Below, in pieces: positions 15,222-23,615 of a DNA stretch of 64,000 nt. Under the pieces are notes generated by a model. It did not search any database and was not told where the DNA came from. It saw nothing but the letters and a program-made list of their open reading frames with translations. The stretch's first letter is position 1. The number at the start of each line of letters is the position of its first letter. Origin of the DNA: Chryseobacterium daeguense DSM 19388 (lineage in GTDB: Bacteria; Bacteroidota; Bacteroidia; Flavobacteriales; Weeksellaceae); the NCBI RefSeq assembly GCF_000430825.1, contig NZ_AUMT01000004.1, positions 1-64,000 of the forward strand. The letters run 5' to 3'. The position numbers and the translations under genes are program-made.

Positions 15222-16013
15222 TTAAAAAAGATCATTCAACAATTTCGCCAGCCTCAAGCCTCCGTAAAGAAGCTGTCTTTCCATAATATCATTGAATTTA
15301 TACTGATAATCGTATGACAATTTTGAGCCTGCCGGTGTCTGTGCGTAGATTTTATTAGCGATTTTATGAGAATCGTAAAGCCAGTCTTCCAAAGTTCCCG
15401 TCTGGATTTGTGCCACTTCATCTTTTGATTTGATGTCCAGTAATTTTGCGTATTCTGTATAGCTGTATTTTTGAGAATCTACCAATTTCCCGTCCCAGAC
15501 AGAATGAAGGTTTGTTTTATCTCCAAAATATGTTACATCTATTTTATTTCCGCCTAAATCTTCAGCTCTTCCTACGTGCAGCGGCTGTGCAAGGTCACCC
15601 ATCATATGAATAAGGAAAACCAATGCTATTTTTCTGTCTTTCTCTGAAGTTTTTTCATCTTTAATCTGGCTTGATAAAACCTTGATCTGAGAATATAAGC
15701 TTGCTCCGGCCTGCGCTTTTAAATTCTGCTCAAAAGCTTTGAAATCCGTCTGTGGATCTATGTTTACATAGTGCCATGCTGAAGCCTGTTTCCATACACC
15801 GGTGGTATCAGATTTAATGAAATCCGGCCAGTTGGCCCAATAGGCCAAGCGTTCATTCCCCATAATTTTTTTAATCTCTCTTCTGGCCTTTCCGGAAAGG
15901 TGGTTCTCAGCAATTTCTGCAATAACCCTGTGACCCGTCAATCCCCATGCATACGAATAAAGCGATGCTGAAATACATACTAAAATTAAAATTTTAGAAT
16001 AAATACTTTTCAT
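15222..16013 (-). CDS. S1/P1-family zinc-dependent nuclease
   Basis: A 263-residue exported nuclease. I chose the second ATG (16013) because it directly precedes a classical signal peptide (KSIYSKILILVCISASLYSYA). The mature protein then begins with the family's invariant N-terminal tryptophan, WGLTGHRVIAEIAENHL. Zinc ligands are visible: that Trp, GHR, ANWPDFI, SAWHYVNID, IHMMGDLAQPLHVG and NLHSVWD. Members hydrolyse single-stranded DNA and RNA at the 3' phosphoester and also 3'-nucleotides; here this would occur in the periplasm or outside the cell, for nutrient scavenging. It is monocistronic. The 290 bases to the next gene hold only AT-rich sequence. Confidence 0.92.
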   Translation of the reverse strand: MKSIYSKILILVCISASLYSYAWGLTGHRVIAEIAENHLSGKARREIKKIMGNERLAYWANWPDFIKSDTTGVWKQASAWHYVNIDPQTDFKAFEQNLKAQAGASLYSQIKVLSSQIKDEKTSEKDRKIALVFLIHMMGDLAQPLHVGRAEDLGGNKIDVTYFGDKTNLHSVWDGKLVDSQKYSYTEYAKLLDIKSKDEVAQIQTGTLEDWLYDSHKIANKIYAQTPAGSKLSYDYQYKFNDIMERQLLYGGLRLAKLLNDLF

Positions 16014-16304
16014 TATAAAACATTTTTCAGGGTGCAAAGATACGGTTAATTTAAGGTTTAGATTAAGCTTAAACTAAGGATTTAAAAATTTAACTAAATC
16101 TTAAACTTGCCCAATCTGCGACTGCGATTCTCAACCTCAATCTTAGTCTTAGCTTTAATTTTTTCTATATTTTTACTATTTCTGATTTATATTTTTCGTT
16201 TTAGTCTTAATAATTACTATTTTTAGAATAAAATTAATTGAAAAATATTTTTTCAAGAATTTGAGATATATTATTTTTACAAGCCAAAAATCACAGGAAA
16301 CACT

Positions 16305-17246
16305 ATGTATGAGAATAATATCGTAGAAATGCATTATAATAAACTTCAGACAGATTTCAAAGCGGAAGCCGTTGCAGTAAATCTCCTGAAGTACCATCGT
16401 GCGGTGAGCAATATTTTTATTGATAGAATAGGAATTAATGACCGTGCTTATCTTAAGGATATTAAAAGTATTTCGAGCAGCTATTTGGGTTTTGATGAAG
16501 AAGTTTTTACAATAGAAACCTATAGGGAAGGCATTTACGATTACCTTCCGGAAGGTCTTTTTCATCCGCCTTCGCTGGGCGCATCAAGAAAAAATGTAGA
16601 AAATGTAGTGCGGGAAATCCGAAAGCAGAAAAGGGTAGAAGATGATGCAAGAAGATTTTTTAAACCATTTGAATTAGAAATATTTTTCACTGAAATCAGC
16701 GCTTTGCTTAAAGAATTTGATTTCGAAATTTCAAGTGATACAGATTCTTTGCTGGAAACGGTAAGCGAGCTCTGGCCTTTAATTAATATGCTTGATAAGA
16801 AGAGTGCCTACATTTTTATCTATATTCTGCCTTTTTTTCACCAGATCAGGGGAGATAAGTCATGGTTTGAAAGATGCATGACCGCTTTTCTTCAGGTTCC
16901 TGTAAAGGTCACCTTTACCCCTAATATCATTGAAGATATTGAGGAAGATGATGATTCTATGCTGCTGGGAAATTCAAGACTGGGTGTAACTTATATTCCA
17001 AGCGGAAGGCACATGGACGGGCAGAGAAACTGGGTAGTGAACATAGGACCTATTCCTTATCAGGATATGAAAAAATATATTCACGGAAGCCCTTTCCGAA
17101 AAGTTTTACAGGCAATGTATGATTATTTTTTACCTGTAAATGTAGATGTGGAGGAAAATTTTATCACAGAAAAAAAAGAATATTCTTTCGCATTGGAAGA
17201 TGATGAAAGAAATGCAAACAGGCTCGGCTATTCTACATTCCTGTGA
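16305..17246 (+). CDS. tssG: Type VI secretion baseplate protein TssG (subtype iii)
   Basis: A 313-residue protein. The decisive region is the C-terminal third: NSRLGVTYIPSGRHMDGQRN-WVVNIGPIPYQDMKKYIHGS, then a helix and DYFLPVNVDVEE. Canonical TssG proteins share this pattern (RLG...G..V.D.Q..F.I.LGPL....Y..FLPGG...L..LV..Y). TssG with TssF and TssK forms the baseplate wedge of the contractile injection machine. It is followed by tssN and tssK, which supports the call. Identification rests on motif pattern and context, so remote alternatives remain possible. Confidence 0.72.
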   Translation: MYENNIVEMHYNKLQTDFKAEAVAVNLLKYHRAVSNIFIDRIGINDRAYLKDIKSISSSYLGFDEEVFTIETYREGIYDYLPEGLFHPPSLGASRKNVENVVREIRKQKRVEDDARRFFKPFELEIFFTEISALLKEFDFEISSDTDSLLETVSELWPLINMLDKKSAYIFIYILPFFHQIRGDKSWFERCMTAFLQVPVKVTFTPNIIEDIEEDDDSMLLGNSRLGVTYIPSGRHMDGQRNWVVNIGPIPYQDMKKYIHGSPFRKVLQAMYDYFLPVNVDVEENFITEKKEYSFALEDDERNANRLGYSTFL

Positions 17247-17302
17247 AAATTTTTAACTATATTTACAATCACCAATAAAAATATAAATTTGAAAAAAGAC
17301 CA

Positions 17303-18211
17303 ATGGAAATTTCTTCAGTAAAAGGTATCTTTTTAAGGTATATTTTAATGCCTTTATTCGCGGTAATTATGATGATAGTTTTAGGAGCTATCAGACGGAA
17401 CAAGCCTGCGATTAAGATCAAAACCATCATTATATATGTTCTGCTTTGCAGCTTGTGCCTTGCGATTCCGGGTATTTTCGGTTTTGCTGGAAATCTTTTT
17501 AATCCGTACTGGTATCTCATTGCGCAGATCGTTTACCTTATTTTAGGGATTATTCATGTGAATTTATCTGATCACTATTTTAAAAAGCATTTCAGTTCCT
17601 TAACGAAAAGCATTCTTTTCGAATCCGTGCTATCTCTTACCTGTGTAGGCTTCGGAGGATACCTGTTTTACCTGATTTTTAACTGGATGAGCAAAGGTAC
17701 CGGTTACCCCATTATGGCAGCTACAAGTATGTTGATTTTCCTGGTTCCGCTGGTTTTTCATTATTGTTATATTCAGCTTATCAGTATTCCGGTGGATATT
17801 TATAAGACATGGAGATATTCCCCGGAACAGAGACTTCCTGATTTCGAAGGAGCGGATTTTGACCGTCTCATGGTTCTGAATGTAGAATTAAGCAAAAATC
17901 TTGAAGATTCCAACCGCTTCAGAATCAAAGCAAAAACCCTTCCTACAGGGGTTACTTTCGGAGACTGGTTTTACAGGGTGGTGGATGATTATAACCATAA
18001 AAACCCGAACTCAATAATCCATCTTTCGGACGAAGCCAAAGATCCTTATTACTGGATTTTCTATACAAAAAAGTCATTTTTCAGCTTTAGAAAATATATA
18101 GACTTTGATCAGGATATTACTGAAAACAGAATTGTAGAAAACGATGTCGTGATCTGCAAAAGAGTAATCCAGCATGAGGAAGAAGGAGTAAGAAAACCAC
18201 ACACAGCATAA
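17303..18211 (+). CDS. tssN: Type VI secretion membrane protein TssN (subtype iii specific)
   Basis: A 302-residue protein with five predicted membrane segments at about residues 8-30, 38-61, 69-89, 103-128 and 137-160, followed by a soluble C-terminal domain of about 140 residues. This architecture and the position between tssG and tssK match TssN, a core component found only in the Bacteroidetes subtype-iii system and thought to contribute to the membrane anchor. It starts 57 bases after tssG, and tssK follows 11 bases after its stop, so the three genes form one operon. Confidence 0.75.
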   Translation: MEISSVKGIFLRYILMPLFAVIMMIVLGAIRRNKPAIKIKTIIIYVLLCSLCLAIPGIFGFAGNLFNPYWYLIAQIVYLILGIIHVNLSDHYFKKHFSSLTKSILFESVLSLTCVGFGGYLFYLIFNWMSKGTGYPIMAATSMLIFLVPLVFHYCYIQLISIPVDIYKTWRYSPEQRLPDFEGADFDRLMVLNVELSKNLEDSNRFRIKAKTLPTGVTFGDWFYRVVDDYNHKNPNSIIHLSDEAKDPYYWIFYTKKSFFSFRKYIDFDQDITENRIVENDVVICKRVIQHEEEGVRKPHTA

Positions 18212-18222
18212 AAATATTGAAT

Positions 18223-19362
18223 ATGATACAGCCTATTAAGCATTTTGCAATCAATTGGGTTGACGGGATGAAGGTTTCCCAGAGACATCTTAATGATCAG
18301 GATAATTTTTTAATTGATATCATAAGAGATTCTAATTCTTTGGGAATCACTACATATAATTACGGACTTTTACCTATTTCCAACGAATTTACAGACAGGA
18401 CTATTTTTGATGTTCATAATACCGCAACGAATGATGTTCAGTTAGTCATCAAGCATTGCAGCGCCATCACAATGGCCGGTTACAGGATTGAACTGAATGA
18501 CAGAAGGGTAAGCGTAAAATCATTGGCCAAAACAATGAATGAAGACCAGGCAGATGGAGATTATTATATCTTAATTTCCGTTAACCCGTTTGATAAAGTT
18601 CCGTTCGGGGATATTGATCCGGAAGAAATTCCACCGCGCCACCCGAATACACAATCGAACCACCATATTGAGCTTCTCCCTGTAACTTCTCTGAACAGCA
18701 GCTACTCGGGAGGGAACTACCTTATCATAGGGAAAGTAGATTTAAAGGGAAATATTGCGCAGGTAGATTCTAATTTTATCCCGCCATGTACGTCCATTCA
18801 GAGTCATCCGGCGTTGTTGGACTATTACAATACTTTTGCGAAATCCATCGGGAATTTGCAGCAGTATGCTTTTAAAATCATCCAGAAAGCATCGCATAAA
18901 AATCAGAATACGGCTTTGGCTCAAAACGTTAAGTTCCTGTGTAACACGATGATCAATACGTTTGGAGATATGTATTTCCAGTTCAGAAATATTACCCCGT
19001 ATCAGCCGCCTGTATTTTTAATTGAATCTTTTGCAAAGCTGGCGTTGCGCTTATACAATGCTACCCAGGTTCTGGTTCCTGCGGAACTGGAAGAAATGCT
19101 AAATTACAGTCTGGAATGGAGCGAAATTGCTCCTCATACCTTACTGAATCAGCTATCCATCGTAGCTGAAACCAATTATGATCATCACAATTGCGGTGAA
19201 CCGCTTTTATATATTCAGCAAATGCTGAGAAGTCTGGAAACAATCTTCTCTAAATTAAGCGAGCTGGATTACATCGGACAGAGAAAAGAAAATATCATTG
19301 TTAATGAACAGGAAGTTTCAAATAACAATAATCCGAAAAGAGGCTGGAGTGTTTTAGATTAA
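18223..19362 (+). CDS. tssK: Type VI secretion baseplate protein TssK (subtype iii)
   Basis: A 379-residue protein. The N-terminus (HFAINWVDGMKVSQRHLNDQ) corresponds to the W.DGM.L...H...Q signature that opens TssK proteins, followed by a beta-sandwich shell domain and a helical C-terminal half. TssK trimers link the baseplate to the membrane complex. An ATG at 18223 is preferred over the in-frame TTG two codons upstream. It is the last gene of the tssG-tssN-tssK unit and is closed by an intrinsic terminator. No sheath, Hcp, VgrG or ClpV gene is present in the window. Confidence 0.78.
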   Translation: MIQPIKHFAINWVDGMKVSQRHLNDQDNFLIDIIRDSNSLGITTYNYGLLPISNEFTDRTIFDVHNTATNDVQLVIKHCSAITMAGYRIELNDRRVSVKSLAKTMNEDQADGDYYILISVNPFDKVPFGDIDPEEIPPRHPNTQSNHHIELLPVTSLNSSYSGGNYLIIGKVDLKGNIAQVDSNFIPPCTSIQSHPALLDYYNTFAKSIGNLQQYAFKIIQKASHKNQNTALAQNVKFLCNTMINTFGDMYFQFRNITPYQPPVFLIESFAKLALRLYNATQVLVPAELEEMLNYSLEWSEIAPHTLLNQLSIVAETNYDHHNCGEPLLYIQQMLRSLETIFSKLSELDYIGQRKENIIVNEQEVSNNNNPKRGWSVLD

Positions 19363-19383
19363 TCAGCAAAACTTTAAAATATA

Positions 19384-19417
19384 AATCCCGAACCTTATAA
19401 TTCGGGATTTTTTTATT
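19384..19417. terminator. Intrinsic terminator after tssK, bidirectional
   Basis: AATCCCGAA (19384-19392) pairs with TTCGGGATT (19401-19409), followed by a long T-run. The convergent regulator gene ends at 19413. Confidence 0.85.
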
Positions 19418-20066
19418 TTTTGACTAATATTTTTTCAGTTGCTTTTTTGCTTAAAATTTCCTGCTTACCCTCAACTTCCACCGCCATGGATTTGTCGAAG
19501 TTTTCAATTTTAATAATCTTAATTTTTGTATTTAAAAGAAGCTTTCTTTCCGTTAAATAATTTAAAAAAGCATCATCAGAAAGGGTTACAGAAGCAAAAA
19601 TCACAGTTTCCCCTACATTACATGAGCTTAGTTTCTGCAGGTCTTGGGCAATAATGTTTCCGTCTTTGTCCGGAATTGGCTCACCATGCGGATCAAATTT
19701 GGGATAATCAAGAATTTCATCCATTTTATCGAAAAATACAGCAGAATGCACATGCTCAAGCTGTTCCGCTATCTCATGCACATTTTCCCATCCGAAGTTC
19801 ATGGTTTTGACCAGAAACATTTCCGTAAGCCTGTGTTTTCTTACTACCAAAGCCGCTTCTCGTCTTCCTTTTTCGGTGACTATCAATGGTTTATACGTTT
19901 CGTAAATTACCCAGCCTTTTTCCGCAAACTTTTTCATCATATTGTTTACACTCGGCATTTTTACATATAAAAACTTGCTGAGCTCATTGATCGTAACTTT
20001 ACTTTCATTGTCAACGAGATGAAATAAAGCTTTCAGATAATTTTCTTCGGTGAGTGTAGCTTTCAA
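19413..20066 (-). CDS. DtxR/MntR-family metal-dependent transcriptional regulator
   Basis: A 217-residue cytoplasmic repressor with three parts. A winged helix-turn-helix spans about residues 1-65 (SKVTINELSKFLYVKMPSVN). The metal-binding dimerisation domain spans about 66-140 with His/Glu-rich segments RKHRLTEMFLV and ENVHEIAEQLEHVHSAVFFD. A C-terminal FeoA/SH3-like domain includes LQKLSSCNVGETVIFASVT. Family members repress manganese or iron uptake genes when loaded with metal. No transporter gene is adjacent. A perfect inverted repeat over its own promoter suggests autoregulation. Confidence 0.9.
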   Translation of the reverse strand: MKATLTEENYLKALFHLVDNESKVTINELSKFLYVKMPSVNNMMKKFAEKGWVIYETYKPLIVTEKGRREAALVVRKHRLTEMFLVKTMNFGWENVHEIAEQLEHVHSAVFFDKMDEILDYPKFDPHGEPIPDKDGNIIAQDLQKLSSCNVGETVIFASVTLSDDAFLNYLTERKLLLNTKIKIIKIENFDKSMAVEVEGKQEILSKKATEKILVKK

Positions 20067-20067
20067 A

Positions 20068-20097
20068 TGTTAGATGGTTTTCTATACAAATCTAACA
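20068..20097. promoter_or_regulatory. Putative operator of the DtxR-type regulator, overlapping its -7 box
   Basis: TGTTAGAT (20068-20075) and ATCTAACA (20090-20097) form a perfect 8-bp inverted repeat with a 14-base centre. The right half overlaps the minus-strand -7 box TAGATTTG (20087-20094), so a protein bound here would block transcription of the regulator. TTAG-type half-sites are common for DtxR-family proteins; autoregulation is inferred. Confidence 0.5.
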
Positions 20098-20150
20098 AAA
20101 TATTATCAATAATATATGCTTGTTCGATGAACTTTTTTTAATTTTACTTC

Positions 20151-21182
20151 ATGAAATTTTCATTCAAAAACGACTATTCAGAAGGTTGTCATCCTAATAT
20201 TTTACAATCACTTTTAGCCAATAATATCGATCAGCAGACGGGTTACGGAGAAGATCAATATTCTTTAAAGGCAAAAGAATTAATCAAAGAAAAAATGAAA
20301 AGCCCGAGCTCGGAAATTTATTTTGTTTCCGGCGGAACCCAGGCCAATCTTATTGTAATTTCTTCTATTTTAAGACCTTATCAGTGTGCAATTTCAGCTG
20401 CTACAGGACATGTTTTAAATAACGAGACCGGAGCCATTGAAGCTACAGGCCACAAGGTTTTAAGCATAGAAAAAGAAGACGGAAAACTTTCTCCAAAAGA
20501 TATAATTCCTGCGCTGGAAAGTCACAGAAATGTCCCTCATCAGGTGATGCCGAAGCTGATTTATATTTCAAATTCCACGGAATTAGGAACGGTTTATACA
20601 TTTAAAGAATTAAAAGAGCTGTCAGATTTCTGCAGAAACAACGGATTGTATCTGTTTATGGATGGCGCAAGGCTGGGACATGGTTTAACCTCTGAAATAA
20701 GTGATCTAACTTTAGAAAATGTTGCTCAGCTTACGGATGTTTTTTATCTGGGAGGAACTAAAAACGGCGCGTTGATAGGGGAGGCAATTGTCATTAATAA
20801 TAAGGAGCTTCAACAGGATTTTGCTTTTAATATTAAACAAAAAGGAGCCTTACTTGCGAAAGGAAGATTACTGGGAATCCAGTTTTTGGAACTAATGAAA
20901 AATGATCTGTATTTTGATCTTGCAAAACATGCGAATCAGCAGGCCATGAAGATTAAAAATGCAATGAAGGAAAAGGGAGTACAATTCCTTGCTGATACTT
21001 ATACCAACCAGATCTTTCCTATTTTAAGTAATGATTTGATTGAAAAAATATCCGAAAAGTTCGAATTTTATGTCTGGAAAAAAATTGATGAAAATTTTTC
21101 TGCAATACGTCTCATCACCTCATGGAATACGGCAGATGAGCCGGTAAATGATTTTATAGAGATTTTAAAAAGAGAACTATAA
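20151..21182 (+). CDS. Low-specificity threonine aldolase family, PLP-dependent
   Basis: A 343-residue fold-type I PLP enzyme of the beta-eliminating lyase group. Visible features are the N-terminal FKNDYSEGCHPNILQSL, VSGGTQANLIVIS (phosphate binding), TGHVLNNETGAIEATGHKVL, LFMDGARLGHGL (Asp that pairs with the PLP nitrogen) and FYLGGTKNGALIGEA with the Schiff-base lysine. The family splits L-threonine or allo-threonine to glycine and acetaldehyde. It is monocistronic with a strong terminator. The exact substrate within the family is uncertain. Confidence 0.88.
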   Translation: MKFSFKNDYSEGCHPNILQSLLANNIDQQTGYGEDQYSLKAKELIKEKMKSPSSEIYFVSGGTQANLIVISSILRPYQCAISAATGHVLNNETGAIEATGHKVLSIEKEDGKLSPKDIIPALESHRNVPHQVMPKLIYISNSTELGTVYTFKELKELSDFCRNNGLYLFMDGARLGHGLTSEISDLTLENVAQLTDVFYLGGTKNGALIGEAIVINNKELQQDFAFNIKQKGALLAKGRLLGIQFLELMKNDLYFDLAKHANQQAMKIKNAMKEKGVQFLADTYTNQIFPILSNDLIEKISEKFEFYVWKKIDENFSAIRLITSWNTADEPVNDFIEILKREL

Positions 21183-21187
21183 TAAAG

Positions 21188-21219
21188 AAACAGCCCCGAT
21201 TCGAGGCTGTTTTTATTTT
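21188..21219. terminator. Intrinsic terminator, bidirectional
   Basis: AAACAGCC (21188-21195) pairs with GGCTGTTT (21205-21212) over a 9-base loop, followed by TTATTTTTT. Confidence 0.85.
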
Positions 21220-21233
21220 TTGAGGAATATAAA

Positions 21234-21737
21234 TTATTTAAAAGCTTTTGCGACAGTATTGCAGTCAGCAACTTTTAAATTTCTTCCGCCTTTATATTCT
21301 ATTTTTTTACCGCTGGCATATTTTGTTCCGGTTTCGGCGTCTCTTTCACCGATTCCTTCACTTAAACCATCTTTTGTCTGAAGAAAATAAATATCATTTT
21401 TATTTCCTGATTTTCCTTCAGCTTCAAAAGTATAGGTCAGTTTAAGGGTATCTCCGGATTTCATTCCGCTTAAATCTCCTTTATTACTGTCTTTCTCACT
21501 GTTTTTGGTAACCATTTTTCCGGTAATTGTTCCCAGATTATCATCAAGAGTTACAAAAACGGTATCCTTTCCGGTAACACCCATATAGCAGAAAGATTTT
21601 GGTTTTAAAGTATCCACCACCGTTTCAGTAGCAGCAGTAGTATCTGCCGGAGCTGCTTCCGTAGCCGCAGCCTCGGTCTTTTTATTACAGTTCATAAGAA
21701 AAACGGATAATGTACTTAATAAAATTAATTTTTTCAT
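21234..21737 (-). CDS. Lipoprotein of unknown function
   Basis: A 167-residue protein with a lipoprotein signal ending VFLMNC (cysteine at about residue 17), then an Ala/Thr/Glu-rich low-complexity linker and a compact domain with repeated beta-strand-like segments (SFCYMGVTGKDTVFVTLDDN, GTITGKM, GDTLKLTYTF) and a C-terminal cysteine (VADCNTVAKAF). The FCYMG...GTITG pattern recurs in small flavobacterial lipoproteins of unknown role. It is monocistronic. Confidence 0.75.
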   Translation of the reverse strand: MKKLILLSTLSVFLMNCNKKTEAAATEAAPADTTAATETVVDTLKPKSFCYMGVTGKDTVFVTLDDNLGTITGKMVTKNSEKDSNKGDLSGMKSGDTLKLTYTFEAEGKSGNKNDIYFLQTKDGLSEGIGERDAETGTKYASGKKIEYKGGRNLKVADCNTVAKAFK

Positions 21738-21939
21738 ACCTCGTTTATTTATTTAATAACGCTAAAATAATAATAGTATTTTTATGTGAAGTAAATTTTT
21801 TATTAAATTAATGTGATTGAACAATTTTTTCCTAATTGCTGAGAATTGCTTAAAATTTTTTCGCTCAATATTTACCGTATAATACTAAATATAATAGGGG
21901 CACAGAATGTGATGCGTATTATTGATAAAATTTACAATT

Positions 21940-22616
21940 ATGAAAAGGATATTTAAGCTCAGCGTTTTATTTTCGTTAATTTTAAGCTTTAATTTTTCAA
22001 AAGCAGAACCCCCACAAAATTATATCTACACATCATCTGGTGATCTGCAGAAAATTGAAAAGCTTATTACAAGAAAAGATATCGGAGGAGTTCAGATTGT
22101 TTATAACTGGAAATCTTTGGAAACAGCGAAAGATGTTTATGATTTTTCAAGGATAGAGAAAGATTTGGAATATCTTACGAAATTAAACAGGAAATTATTC
22201 ATCCAGCTGCAGGACAGATTTTTCGAGCCCAAAGCAAGATATGTACCTGATTATATACTGAATGATAAAGAATATTCCGGCGGTTTGGTGCCTCAGTATG
22301 ATAATCCCGGGGAAAATAAACCTGTAGGAAACGGGTGGGTTACCCAACAATGGAATCCTGCGGTCAGAAAAAGATTTCAAAAGCTGATAGGAGAGTTAGC
22401 CATAAAGTTCGATGGTAAAATCCAGGGGATTAATTTACCGGAAACCGCCATTGATATTGATATGAAGCGTGATAAAACCGGATTCAGCTGTGTTATAAAA
22501 ATCCAAAAACCAAAAAACCGTTCACGAAAGAAGAATTTGTAGCTTATGCAGAAAATTATCTTGGAGTAAACATCATATTCTGGAGTGTAGAATCTCCGTG
22601 GCTGAAAAAAAATTGA
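21940..22616 (+). pseudogene. Frameshifted glycoside-hydrolase-like (TIM-barrel) exported protein
   Basis: The preferred start is ATG 21940, with a signal peptide (KRIFKLSVLFSLILSFNFSKA). The body has TIM-barrel features of glycosidase-like proteins: GGVQIVYNWKSLE, KLFIQLQDRFFEPKARYVPD, VTQQWNPAVRKRFQKLIGEL, KIQGINLPETAIDID. The frame then slips near 22490 and ends at 22540. The correct continuation is in another frame: PFTKEEFVAYAENYLGVNII, then FWSVESPWLKKN and TGA at 22614-22616. The usual middle of the barrel is missing between the two parts, so a deletion plus frameshift is inferred. No catalytic function is expected. Confidence 0.75.
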
Positions 22617-22645
22617 TTTTACTGTTCTTAATTTTCAGAAGAAAT

Positions 22646-22688
22646 AAAAAAAATGAGTTATGAAAAATATTCACAACTCATTTTTATT
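22646..22688. terminator. Intrinsic terminator, bidirectional
   Basis: AAAAATGAGTT (22649-22659) pairs with AACTCATTTTT (22675-22685). Confidence 0.7.
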
Positions 22689-22699
22689 TGCTTAATTTT

Positions 22700-23257
22700 T
22701 TACACTTTAAGACAGCCTCTGAAACCTCTTGTAGCATAGTAAGAATCTGCACCGTTATGATACATGAAAACAGTATTGTAACGTCTGTCACAGAAAATAG
22801 CCCCTCCAAGTTCACGGATGTTTGCAGGCGTTTTTACCCAGCTTGAAGTTTTTTGGTCAAATTTTCCTAATTCCTGAAGCTTACGGTATTGCTCCTCCGT
22901 CAGAAGTTCAATGCCCATTTCTGAAGCTTTATCAATTACATTGCTTTCCGGCTTATTGGCTTTTCTGCTTTCCCAGGCCTGATAATCGTAGCAGAGACTT
23001 CTTCGTTTCGGGCTTTCCGGCGAGCAGTCTGCAAAGATATATTCATCTGTTTTTTTATCATAGTCTATCACATCTGGCTCACCCTCAGTCTGTTCCATTT
23101 CATGTAATGACCATAGCTTTTCGGTATTTTTTTCGAGTTTTGCAAGGATTTTCTGCCAGTCGAGATTTTTATGACGGCTCATATTTTTTTCAAATCGTGA
23201 TTTTAGAACTTTTAAAAGCTCTTCACTTTGTTCTACGGACAGTTTCTTTTTGTTCAT
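22700..23257 (-). CDS. DUF4256 domain-containing protein
   Basis: A 185-residue cytoplasmic protein that matches the full DUF4256 pattern. It has an N-terminal helix (LLKVLKSRFEKNMSRHKNLD), then LWSLHEMEQTEGEPDVI, FADCSPESPKRRSLCYDYQA, and a C-terminal FCDRRYNTVFMYHNGADSYY and GFRGCLKV. The function of the family is unknown. It is often found near ArsR/SRPBCC/DUF1801 genes, as here: the genes upstream on the same strand are that set, now degraded. This member looks intact. Confidence 0.88.
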   Translation of the reverse strand: MNKKKLSVEQSEELLKVLKSRFEKNMSRHKNLDWQKILAKLEKNTEKLWSLHEMEQTEGEPDVIDYDKKTDEYIFADCSPESPKRRSLCYDYQAWESRKANKPESNVIDKASEMGIELLTEEQYRKLQELGKFDQKTSSWVKTPANIRELGGAIFCDRRYNTVFMYHNGADSYYATRGFRGCLKV

Positions 23258-23301
23258 ATCAAAAGTATTAAGGATTTAGATTAATTTTTCTGTCTGAAGG
23301 T

Positions 23302-23526
23302 CTAATTTTCTGAATCATTAAGTAAAGCACCTTTAAAAAACAACAGTGCACAATATTCTTTAAAACCGTGAATTAGGAAAATATTTTTCCCATGATAGGT
23401 GTAGCACGGACATCCCCATTTTAATTCTTCTTCAAGAGCTGTATCCAGTGCGATGGTCCTTAATTTTTCAAATTCTTTCTGCCATTGTTTAGCTTTGTCA
23501 AAAAAGAAATCAATGTTTGTGTTCAT
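23302..23526 (-). pseudogene. Truncated YdeI/DUF1801-family protein
   Basis: Seventy-four residues remain. They match the start of YdeI/DUF1801-type proteins: FFFDKAKQWQKEFEKLR, TALEEELKWGCPCYTYHGKN and LIHGFKEYCALLFFKGALL. The frame stops just after (NDSEN). Family members usually reach 120-190 residues, so the C-terminal half is missing. The lost part is not recognisable downstream, so a deletion rather than a simple nonsense codon is likely. A 7-bp tandem repeat sits directly upstream of its start. Confidence 0.65.
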
Positions 23527-23542
23527 GATGTTTTTTATTTTA

Positions 23543-23594
23543 GATAAAAGATAAAAGATAAAAGATAAAAGATAAAAGATAAAAGATAAAAGAT
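23543..23594. repeat. Heptanucleotide tandem repeat (GATAAAA, seven copies)
   Basis: Seven perfect head-to-tail copies of GATAAAA occupy 23543-23591, followed by a partial GAT. The array begins 17 bases upstream of the start of the truncated DUF1801 gene, in its probable 5' untranslated or promoter region, and 22 bases downstream of the SRPBCC remnant. Perfect short repeats like this vary in copy number by slippage. Confidence 0.9.
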
Positions 23595-23615
23595 ATTTGA
23601 GTAAATCTCTAACTT

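Noticed and set aside
16176..16565. 129-codon open frame on the minus strand
   Set aside because: It overlaps the start of tssG in antisense, is Lys/Ile/Phe-rich from AT content and has no recognisable domain.
16305..19362. Idea of a complete new secretion or phage-tail locus
   Set aside because: Only three genes are present and all fit known subtype-iii type VI components; no sheath or tube gene accompanies them.
22822..23271. 149-codon open frame on the plus strand
   Set aside because: It is antisense to the well-supported DUF4256 gene and has no start context or family.
23543..23594. Possible CRISPR-like array
   Set aside because: The units are seven bases, perfectly contiguous, with no spacers; it is a simple tandem repeat.
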